NCBI GenBank assembly: GCA_964385195.1
Contig: CAYLOC010000033.1
Location: 1 to 20,692, forward strand
Length of the DNA stretch: 20,692 bases
Origin: CAYLOC01 sp964385195
GTDB lineage: Bacteria; Actinomycetota; Actinomycetes; Propionibacteriales; Nocardioidaceae
Direction: 5' to 3'
Position numbers and translations under genes: made by a program. This document shows, piece by piece, positions 15,046-20,692 of the stretch. Each line of letters begins with the position of its first letter. Position 1 is the first letter of the stretch. The notes beneath the pieces were generated by a model. The model was not told where the DNA came from. It made no database searches and saw only the letters and a list, made by a program, of their open reading frames with translations.

Positions 15046-15072
15046 CGCGAGGGGCCACGCTGGCCCCTCGCG
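15046..15072 (-). promoter_or_regulatory. Perfect 12-bp hairpin between binding-protein and ATPase genes
   Basis: CGCGAGGGGCCA (15046-15057) and TGGCCCCTCGCG (15061-15072) are perfect complements around a 3-nt loop, 22 nt past the binding-protein stop. No U tract follows on the minus strand. In other importers such hairpins protect the 3' end of the binding-protein mRNA or reduce read-through, giving more binding protein than membrane subunits; that role here is inferred. Confidence 0.7.
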
Positions 15073-15094
15073 CTCGTGAGGGTCGGGAGCCGAC

Positions 15095-16510
15095 CTAGCC
15101 GCCGACCAGGCCCTTCTTGCGCCATTTGGCGAAGATCTTCTCTGTTTGCTGGTGCGCGCGTTTGACCGACGCCTCCGGACTCATCTCCCCCTTCGCGGCC
15201 CGAGCGTACATGTTCGGGATCACGTAGGTGCCCAGCACCTCACCGATCGCCGGGCTGGACGGACCGGGGTGGCCGATGCTGGTGCTCCACTCCGCCGCGG
15301 TGTTGACATCGCCCAGGAACGCCAGCTTGTCGGAGGGCTGTGCTCCGAACGGGTCGTCCTTCAGCCAGTCACCCAGCTTGGGGCTCAGCTTCGGCCAGGA
15401 CGGGAAGTCGTAGAGCTTGGAGTAGTAGGTGTCGGAGGCGAAGTTGGCGGTGTAGTGCAGCAGGAACTCCTTGGCTGCGTCGGCGTTCTTGGAGTACTTC
15501 GGCACCACCCAGTTGTACATGACGTGCTGCGCGGCGAGCGCCGCCTTCGGCCCCTTCAGCGCCTTGGTGAAGAACACGTCCTTGGCGATCTTCGGCTTCT
15601 GCCCCTGTGCGGTGCGCCAGGCCGAGATCGAGTTGAGGATATAACTGAGCTCGCCGGCGATCAGGCCCTGGTTGTTGCTGGCAGCGGTCCAGGAGAACAC
15701 CTCCGGGGTCATCGCCTGTTTGAACAGTTTCTGCATGAACTTCACCGCCTCGATCGTCTCCGGCGAGTTCAGCACCACCTTCTCGTTGGCGTCTTGCACC
15801 GAGCCGCCGAAGGACCACAGCAGCGCGTGGCCGCACATGTTCGAGTCGATCTCCTGCGACATCCCCAGGCCCAGCTGGACCTTCTTGTCCTTCTTGATCT
15901 TTGCGCCCCCGTCGAGCAGGTCCTGCCACGTCGACGGTCCGTCGGCGAAGCCGGCAGGCTTCCAGAGGCTCTTGCGGTAGTCGCCGGGGTCGGGCACCCA
16001 GCCGGGGGCGTAGGCGTAGAACTTGTTGGTGTTGGGGTTGTAGCTGGACTGCTTGCAGATCTCCAGCTGCTTGCCGTACTTCTTGTTCGCTTCCTCGGTC
16101 ACGTCGGTCATGTCGATGACACTGGGTTCGAACTGGGACAACGTGGCGATGTACTGCATCAGGTCGTGTCCCTGCCCGGCCTGGATGTCCGAGGCGATCC
16201 GCGCCGGAACGTCCGCGACACTGATGTGGTCGACGCGCACCTTGACACCGACCTTGTCGCCCCAGTCCTTGGCCATCTTGTCGAACCAGGTGTCGGTGCT
16301 GGGCACGAAGTGGCTCCACAACAAGATGCTGAGTTCACCGGAGAGCTTGGTGGACGGCTCGGTGAACGTCATCTCCGGCGCATCCTTCTCCGAGGGTCCA
16401 CTGCTGGTTCCGCCGGACTCGCTCGCGCATCCGCCCAGGGCCAACGCCGCCAGCGTCAGTCCCGATGCCCCGAGAAACTCCCTCCGAGACCATGGGTTCG
16501 TCGCAGCCAT
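15095..16510 (-). CDS. Extracellular solute-binding lipoprotein of a CUT1 ABC importer (Tat-exported)
   Basis: 471-aa binding protein. N-terminus MAATNPWSRREFLGASG has a twin-arginine motif (Arg9-Arg10) followed by a hydrophobic stretch and lipobox LGGC (25-28), so it is predicted to be exported folded and anchored by a lipid on Cys28. A Ser/Gly-rich linker follows. The mature part shows type-1 binding-protein features: LLWSHFVPSTDTWFDKMAKD near the start, repeated IxxGQGHD-like text and aromatic-rich ligand-lobe sequence. First gene of the operon, and promoter-proximal. Ligand unknown. Shine-Dalgarno is weak (AAGGGA). Two palindromes upstream could be operator sites. Confidence 0.92.
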   Translation of the reverse strand: MAATNPWSRREFLGASGLTLAALALGGCASESGGTSSGPSEKDAPEMTFTEPSTKLSGELSILLWSHFVPSTDTWFDKMAKDWGDKVGVKVRVDHISVADVPARIASDIQAGQGHDLMQYIATLSQFEPSVIDMTDVTEEANKKYGKQLEICKQSSYNPNTNKFYAYAPGWVPDPGDYRKSLWKPAGFADGPSTWQDLLDGGAKIKKDKKVQLGLGMSQEIDSNMCGHALLWSFGGSVQDANEKVVLNSPETIEAVKFMQKLFKQAMTPEVFSWTAASNNQGLIAGELSYILNSISAWRTAQGQKPKIAKDVFFTKALKGPKAALAAQHVMYNWVVPKYSKNADAAKEFLLHYTANFASDTYYSKLYDFPSWPKLSPKLGDWLKDDPFGAQPSDKLAFLGDVNTAAEWSTSIGHPGPSSPAIGEVLGTYVIPNMYARAAKGEMSPEASVKRAHQQTEKIFAKWRKKGLVGG

Positions 16511-16562
16511 CGCCCATCCCTTCCGTCAAAGATCCGCTGTGGGGACTAGCAGCCCACCGCGA

Positions 16563-16616
16563 CACTACTAGTGACATAGAACACACGCCACCCTATCCAC
16601 GGCACGGCGCGCCGTG
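16563..16616. promoter_or_regulatory. Two palindromes upstream of the ABC operon, possible operators
   Basis: CACTA-C-TAGTG (16563-16573) is an 11-bp perfect palindrome. CACGGCGCGCCGTG (16603-16616) is a 14-bp perfect palindrome. Both lie in the divergent region between the ABC operon and the small membrane-protein gene, where a LacI- or ROK-type sugar regulator would bind. No regulator gene is in the window, so the assignment is positional only. Confidence 0.4.
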
Positions 16617-16667
16617 GGTGCGCCACACCGGAGAGTGGGGAGGTGTCGAAGCCGGAGCAGGAACCGA

Positions 16668-16673
16668 CATAAT
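16668..16673 (+). promoter_or_regulatory. -10 box of the 140-aa membrane-protein gene
   Basis: CATAAT differs from TATAAT at one base and would start transcription near 16680, leaving a leader of about 37 nt that includes the AAGGAG ribosome site. No convincing -35 is seen. Confidence 0.45.
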
Positions 16674-16716
16674 GGCTGCAAGAACCCCGTCCACCGGAGC
16701 CAGTGAAGGAGCAGCA

Positions 16717-17139
16717 ATGGCCATTGCGACCCTCATCGCGTGGATCATCACCAGCCTGGGCGGGCTCACGCTGTTCAGCATCTGGGTGCGCGGCGGCGGC
16801 ATGCGGCGAACCAGCCGCATCCACCCACCGTTGATGATCGGCCACGTCGGCATCGGCCTCGGCGGCCTGGTCATCTGGATCCTGCTGGTGCTCGGGTTCG
16901 AGTTCGGCAACCTCGCCTGGATCGGGTTCTTGATCCTGCTCGTGCAGTTGCTGGTCGGCGTGACCATGGAAGCGGACGCCACTCACCGCCCGGTCCCGCA
17001 GCGCGTGGGGGCCGGCGGCGCGAGCCAGCCCCCAGCGGAACCCCCCGAGCAGAACTTCCCCCGACGGCTGATCCTCGGTCACGCCACCCTGGCCGGCCTG
17101 ACCACGCTGCTGTCGTTCCTTACCGCGATCGGCCTCTGA
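16717..17139 (+). CDS. Small four-helix membrane protein of unknown function
   Basis: I do not recognise the family. The 140-aa product has predicted helices at about 4-22, 39-61, 66-84 and 119-138, with a Pro/Gln-rich linker (92-115) between the third and fourth. Helices two and four both begin with a Gly-His pair (GH at 42-43 and 121-122), and the surrounding patterns (MIGHVGIGLGGL and ILGHATLAGLTTL) look alike, hinting at an internal repeat or a pair of ligand-binding histidines. ATG 16717 has a clear Shine-Dalgarno AAGGAG (16706-16711). Confidence 0.75.
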   Translation: MAIATLIAWIITSLGGLTLFSIWVRGGGMRRTSRIHPPLMIGHVGIGLGGLVIWILLVLGFEFGNLAWIGFLILLVQLLVGVTMEADATHRPVPQRVGAGGASQPPAEPPEQNFPRRLILGHATLAGLTTLLSFLTAIGL

Positions 17140-17174
17140 GCTCCTCCCGTACGGGTGACCGCCGCAACGTCGGC

Positions 17175-18437
17175 CTAGGAGCGCCGCAGCGGAATACAGA
17201 TGACCTTTCCTCCGCCGGCTGAGGAGGGCAGGATCGATCCGACGGTGACGTAGGCGTGGCCGCGCCGCAACGCGATACCGTACGGCGCCATCAGACCGCC
17301 GGCGATCACCTCGAAGTGGTCTCCGCCGCCTCGCGGGATCCGCACCACCGCCCCGATCGGTCCCTGGGTGAGCCCGTGCTGGGCGATCTCCACCGCGTAC
17401 AGGGTGCCGTGGCGGTCGAAGGCCAGGTCGGTGACGTTGGTCAGACCGGAGGCATAGACGCTGGCGTGACCGTTCTTGACCTTCCAGATGACCGCGCTGC
17501 CCTCGCAGAACGGGAATCCGGTGAGCTCACTGACGTAGTAGGCGCCGTGGGGTCCGCGCACCACCGAGGTCGGCACCGCCTGTCCCGACACCACCGGTTG
17601 GGGCGGTGGGCCAGGAGCCACACAGCCCTCGGCGCTCGGGAATGTCGTGATGAGACTCACCGTCCCGGTCCGGTCAACCCGGAGGAGGTCGTTGCCGCCG
17701 GCGTCAGCGACGATGTAGTCACCACCGTCGCGAACCACTGCGTTGGCGTTCGAGTCGGGCACGTCTCCCGGGGGAACTGGGTTGTTGACGTACTCGAATG
17801 CGGCGATGTCGCCTGCCAACTGTGGTAAAGCGCTCCGATGACGCCACGGCCACCACGAGGGGCTGACGTGGGCGGTATCCACGGTCCCCAGCAGGTGCCC
17901 GACGTCGGAGACGGCGGAGAACTTGAAACGGTTCACCGGGTTACTGCCGAAGCCAACCGTGAACGCGATGTCGTTGTGGTGGGTCACGATGACATCGGAC
18001 GGCCCGGCCGCCTCTGCCCCCGGCGGCAACTGGCCGTTCGACGTGGGGACCTGCGGTGCGAGGGACGGCAGTCCGGACACGACCTGGTGCTTGCGCCCAT
18101 GGTGGATGCGGGTGATGGCCCCGGTGAGGCCGAAGCACGAGTCCACTCCCTGGGTGTCCGGGTCCGGGATGCACGGGCCGTTCCCGCCATGGCCGGACTC
18201 CGCGACGTACAGGTCTCCGTTGCGGGCGAAGCTGAGCTGTCTGGGGTTGTCCAGGCCGCTTGCCACGACCCGATAGCCCGAGCCGGGCGGACTGGAGGTG
18301 CTGGCGGTCGAGTGCCCGTGCGTGCTGGGGGCCGGCGTCATCGCGCCGGCGGGCGCGACCGCCATCCCCAGACAGACGACCGCTCCGGCCGCTCCCACAA
18401 GTGACTTGGTGCCCTTACTCGTCCTCCACTGCTGCAC
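17175..18437 (-). CDS. Secreted ScyD/ScyE-like beta-propeller protein
   Basis: 420-aa exported protein. Signal peptide: basic start MQQWRTSKGTK, hydrophobic core (about 12-26), likely cut after APAGA (about residue 32), then a Ser/Thr/His-rich linker. The mature part shows the ScyD/ScyE-type pattern: SGLDNPRQLSFARNGDLYVAE, a two-cysteine loop (CIPDPDTQGVDSCFG) then GAITRI, and repeated 'D-G-[ST]-L-Y' style blades such as DLAFDRHGTLYAVE. In cyanobacteria relatives sit near scytonemin genes; elsewhere the function is unknown and no pigment genes are seen here. GTG 18437 is chosen because GGAGGAAG lies 4-6 nt upstream; the frame is open further to 18509. Converges on the preceding gene with 35 nt between. 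Confidence 0.8.
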   Translation of the reverse strand: MQQWRTSKGTKSLVGAAGAVVCLGMAVAPAGAMTPAPSTHGHSTASTSSPPGSGYRVVASGLDNPRQLSFARNGDLYVAESGHGGNGPCIPDPDTQGVDSCFGLTGAITRIHHGRKHQVVSGLPSLAPQVPTSNGQLPPGAEAAGPSDVIVTHHNDIAFTVGFGSNPVNRFKFSAVSDVGHLLGTVDTAHVSPSWWPWRHRSALPQLAGDIAAFEYVNNPVPPGDVPDSNANAVVRDGGDYIVADAGGNDLLRVDRTGTVSLITTFPSAEGCVAPGPPPQPVVSGQAVPTSVVRGPHGAYYVSELTGFPFCEGSAVIWKVKNGHASVYASGLTNVTDLAFDRHGTLYAVEIAQHGLTQGPIGAVVRIPRGGGDHFEVIAGGLMAPYGIALRRGHAYVTVGSILPSSAGGGKVICIPLRRS

Positions 18438-18537
18438 GGTCTTCCTCCATCCGGGAACCTGGAAACTCCCCCCGAATGTCAGAGTTGAGCGGGGACCATG
18501 CGGTGGCAATGACCCGAACGGGCCATTTGATGGTGCG

Positions 18538-18637
18538 NNNNNNNNNNNNNNNNNNNNNNNNNNNNNNNNNNNNNNNNNNNNNNNNNNNNNNNNNNNNNNN
18601 NNNNNNNNNNNNNNNNNNNNNNNNNNNNNNNNNNNNN
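18538..18637. other. Assembly gap (100 N)
   Basis: Exactly 100 N between the start of the ScyD/ScyE-like gene and the 3' end of the next minus-strand gene. Real length unknown, so an extra small gene or the promoter of the secreted-protein gene could be hidden. The flanks do not share a repeat, unlike the aroA gap. Confidence 0.95.
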
Positions 18638-18641
18638 GCGG

Positions 18642-19115
18642 TCAGGCGTGCCCGAGGACGGTGCCGATAGGAATGCTGACCAGCAGGATCGCCACCAGGA
18701 CGCGGAACCCCCACAGCAGCGCCGCGTGGTGCTGCGCGTGACCTCGTACGCCGACCAGGAAGAGCGCCAGCGCCACCACGAGCAGTGCCGACCCGACGTC
18801 CAGCAGCCAGGTCAGTCCGGCGAGATTGCCTACCAGCACTCCGGCGTTGCCGAGGTTCCACACGAGGAACTCCGTGGCGAGGTACCGGCGGCTCAGCGGC
18901 ACCGGTGCAAGCGCCTGCTGGCACAGTGCCAGCCCTACCTGAGCGACGCCGCAGACCAGAACCAGGTAGGCCGCTGCCCACGCGCCCGCCTCGGACGGCG
19001 CCGCTGCCGTGGCGGCAGAGAGTGCTCCCCCGGCGACCACGCACCCAGTGCCGATCACCACGCCCGGAAGTACCCGGAGCCATCCGACCGACCACTGCTC
19101 CAGGTGCACCGACAT
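18642..19115 (-). CDS. Membrane protein of unknown function (about five helices)
   Basis: 157-aa very hydrophobic protein with predicted helices at about 12-35, 45-66, 83-107, 108-125 and 133-153. A central RRYLATEFLVWNLGNAGVL segment and a His-rich loop (RGHAQHH) stand out; I do not recognise a family. TAGAAT (19127-19122) lies 6 nt before ATG 19115, so the message is probably leaderless; no Shine-Dalgarno is present. Its stop codon lies only 4 nt from the assembly gap but is within sequence. Confidence 0.7.
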   Translation of the reverse strand: MSVHLEQWSVGWLRVLPGVVIGTGCVVAGGALSAATAAAPSEAGAWAAAYLVLVCGVAQVGLALCQQALAPVPLSRRYLATEFLVWNLGNAGVLVGNLAGLTWLLDVGSALLVVALALFLVGVRGHAQHHAALLWGFRVLVAILLVSIPIGTVLGHA

Positions 19116-19121
19116 ACCGCC

Positions 19122-19148
19122 ATTCTATGGCTCGCCGACGCCTAGGAT
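19122..19148. promoter_or_regulatory. Back-to-back leaderless promoters
   Basis: Minus-strand -10 box TAGAAT (19127-19122) is 6 nt from ATG 19115. Plus-strand -10 box TAGGAT (19143-19148) is 7 nt from GTG 19156. Only 15 bp separate the two boxes, so each -35 region lies over or beyond the other's -10 box and the two promoters probably cannot be occupied at once. Confidence 0.45.
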
Positions 19149-19155
19149 GGTCGCC

Positions 19156-19464
19156 GTGGTCCCCTTCTTGACTGAGGGTCTTCCCCTGCTCTGCGCCCTC
19201 GCGCTGTTGATCTACCGCGTCTGGCGCGGCGCCGGGCCGGCCACCCAAGTGGCGGTGCTGCTGCTCGGACTCGCCTGGTTGTCGCTGGACAAGGATTTCG
19301 AGGGCCCGATCCTGATCCCGATCACCAGGAACCACTCGATGGTCACCGCAGACCTGGTGACACTGCTGGCGTTCCTTGCCGTCGCGCTCCGATGGTTCTG
19401 GAAAGCGCCGTCGCCCCCCTCCGATGACACAGCCCACCCCGCCGAGCCCGTCCACAAGGGGTGA
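19156..19464 (+). CDS. Small membrane protein of unknown function
   Basis: 102 aa with three hydrophobic stretches (about 4-19, 28-43, 66-83) and a Pro/Asp-rich cytosolic-type tail. The KDFEGPILIPITRNHSMVTAD loop is distinctive, but I do not recognise the family. GTG 19156 is preferred over ATG 19147 because TAGGAT ends 7 nt before it, and because ATG 19147 overlaps that box. It ends 12 nt before anmK and may share a transcript with it. Confidence 0.65.
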   Translation: MVPFLTEGLPLLCALALLIYRVWRGAGPATQVAVLLLGLAWLSLDKDFEGPILIPITRNHSMVTADLVTLLAFLAVALRWFWKAPSPPSDDTAHPAEPVHKG

Positions 19465-19476
19465 TCGACCACAACG

Positions 19477-20676
19477 ATGGACATGCGCGTCATCGGGTGT
19501 ATGAGCGGCACGTCGTACGACGCGGTGGACGCCGTCGCCACCGACCTCTCGTTGCGTGCGGGAGTGCTCACTGCCCACATCCTCGGCCAGGTAACGACTG
19601 CCATCCCTGCCCACCTGCGACGGGACATCTCCGCGCTCCTCCCACCGCAACCGACGACGGTCGATGCCGTCTGCCGGCTCGACACGCGCCTCGGCCGGCT
19701 CTTCGGTACGGCGATCGCCGACTGTCACCGCCGGGCCGCGGACGGCCATGCCGACCTTGCGGTCTGCCACGGCCAGACCGTGTTCCACTGGGTGGAGGAC
19801 GGACGCGCCCAGGGGACACTGCAGCTGGGCGCGGCGGGAGAGATCGCCCAGGCCTGCGGTCTGCCGGTTGTCACCGACCTGCGCAGCCGTGACGTCGCTG
19901 CCGGGGGCCAGGGGGCACCGCTGGTGTCCCTGCTGGACGCGCTGCTGATCCTGGCGCCGACCGAGGGCGCAAGGCCGGAGGCCGCAAGAACCGGCGTACT
20001 CAACCTCGGCGGTATCGCGAACATCACCGTCCCTGCACCGACGGCGCCATCCGGCGTGGTCGCCTACGACCTCGGCCCGGCCAACGCGCTCATCGACGCC
20101 GCCGTCTCCCACTACTCGGGTGGAGCGGCGACGTACGACGAGGACGGCGCGAGGGCGGCACGGGGTCGCGTGCAACCCGAGTTGCTCGCCCGGCTGACCG
20201 CCCACCCCTACTACCGGCAGCCGGCACCGAAGAGCACCGGGAAGGAGGTCTTCCACGCCGAGTACCTGTCCGGGCTCACCGCGGACCTCGACCTCACGCC
20301 CGACGACGTGGTCGCCACGGTGACCGAGCTCACCGCGGTACTCGTAGCGCAGGCCTGCGAGGAGCATGACCTGGGGCGTCTGCTGGTCTCCGGCGGCGGG
20401 ACGCTGAACCCCACGCTCATGACACGCATCCGCGAGCGGTGCGGGTCGATGACGGTGAGCACGACCGACACCATCGGCCTGCCCTCCCGGGCCAAGGAGG
20501 CGTTCGCGTTCGCAGTGCTGGGCTACCTGACCGTGCACGGCATCCCGGGCACCCTGCCGGGAGTCACCGGGGCATCCCGGACCTCCGTCCTCGGATCGGT
20601 CACCCCGGGTCCGCAGGGCTGGCAGCTACCTCCATCCGGCACGGCTCCCCCGACGTCGCTGCGGTTGCTGACCTGA
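19477..20676 (+). CDS. anmK: Anhydro-N-acetylmuramic acid kinase
   Basis: Opens the 1,6-anhydro ring of anhMurNAc and phosphorylates it with ATP to MurNAc-6-phosphate, a step of cell-wall sugar recycling; cytosolic. The 399-aa product has the family ATP-site start CMSGTSYDAVDA (8-19; usual GTSMDGIDA), CHGQTVFH (97-104), DLRSRDVAAGGQGAPL (134-149) with the catalytic Asp region, LNLGGIANIT (175-184), and PKSTGKE plus SGGG later. Length is normal (about 370-400). ATG 19477 or 19483 is possible; GGGGTGAT at 19459-19466 is a distant Shine-Dalgarno overlapping the previous stop. MurQ or a MurNAc importer is not in view, although the ABC importer at 12104-16510 has an unassigned ligand. Confidence 0.93.
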   Translation: MDMRVIGCMSGTSYDAVDAVATDLSLRAGVLTAHILGQVTTAIPAHLRRDISALLPPQPTTVDAVCRLDTRLGRLFGTAIADCHRRAADGHADLAVCHGQTVFHWVEDGRAQGTLQLGAAGEIAQACGLPVVTDLRSRDVAAGGQGAPLVSLLDALLILAPTEGARPEAARTGVLNLGGIANITVPAPTAPSGVVAYDLGPANALIDAAVSHYSGGAATYDEDGARAARGRVQPELLARLTAHPYYRQPAPKSTGKEVFHAEYLSGLTADLDLTPDDVVATVTELTAVLVAQACEEHDLGRLLVSGGGTLNPTLMTRIRERCGSMTVSTTDTIGLPSRAKEAFAFAVLGYLTVHGIPGTLPGVTGASRTSVLGSVTPGPQGWQLPPSGTAPPTSLRLLT

Positions 20677-20692
20677 GCCGGGGCTGCCGTCT

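Noticed and set aside
16524..16529. TTGACG on the minus strand as a -35 box for the binding-protein gene
   Set aside because: The matching -10 box would fall inside the coding region, past the start codon.
17146..17155. CCCGTACGGG palindrome between convergent genes as a bidirectional terminator
   Set aside because: Only 4-5 bp of stem with almost no loop and no U tract.

Overview
The window is high-GC DNA from an actinomycete-type bacterium. The evidence is strong third-position GC bias, GTG starts, many start codons that sit 6-7 nt behind a TANNNT box (leaderless transcripts), a Tat lipoprotein substrate-binding protein, an actinobacterial aroA-rsgA-hisN cluster and a ScyD/ScyE-like secreted protein. 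Two runs of exactly 100 N (3194-3293 and 18538-18637) show this is a draft scaffold. Genus cannot be assigned from the sequence alone.

Layout. 1-347: promoter and a long structured leader that I read as a complete T-box riboswitch of the translational (Shine-Dalgarno-sequestering) type with an Asp (GAC) specifier. 348-1706: an archaeal-type aspartyl-tRNA synthetase, the leader's target. 1783-4670: DoxX-like membrane protein, aroA (EPSP synthase, split by a gap inside an in-frame tandem repeat) and rsgA (ribosome-assembly GTPase), overlapping by 4 nt at each junction. 4720-6625: hisN, a CBS-pair protein and thpR, each apparently with its own leaderless promoter. 6686-9206: two convergent ion transporters (CPA1 cation/H+ antiporter; ArsB/NhaD permease), the second preceded by an 11-codon leaderless upstream ORF. 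9304-11967 (minus): satP-acs, acetate uptake and activation. 12104-16510 (minus): a CUT1-type ABC importer (binding protein, ATPase, two permeases) with a strong hairpin after the binding-protein gene. 16717-19464: a small four-helix membrane protein, a secreted beta-propeller-like protein, and two small membrane proteins transcribed divergently from closely spaced promoters. 19477-20676: anmK, anhydro-MurNAc kinase.

How it fits together. The left half is mostly housekeeping: aromatic amino acid and histidine synthesis, ribosome maturation, RNA end processing and tRNA charging. The right half is nutrient uptake (acetate, probably a sugar or sugar derivative) and cell-wall sugar recycling. The most interesting item is the leader at 124-347. 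Kink-turn, specifier loop, antisequestrator with the T-box bulge, and a competing hairpin that buries the Shine-Dalgarno can all be drawn base by base, and specifier, discriminator base and downstream enzyme all agree on Asp. No CRISPR array, insertion sequence, tRNA or rRNA gene was seen.
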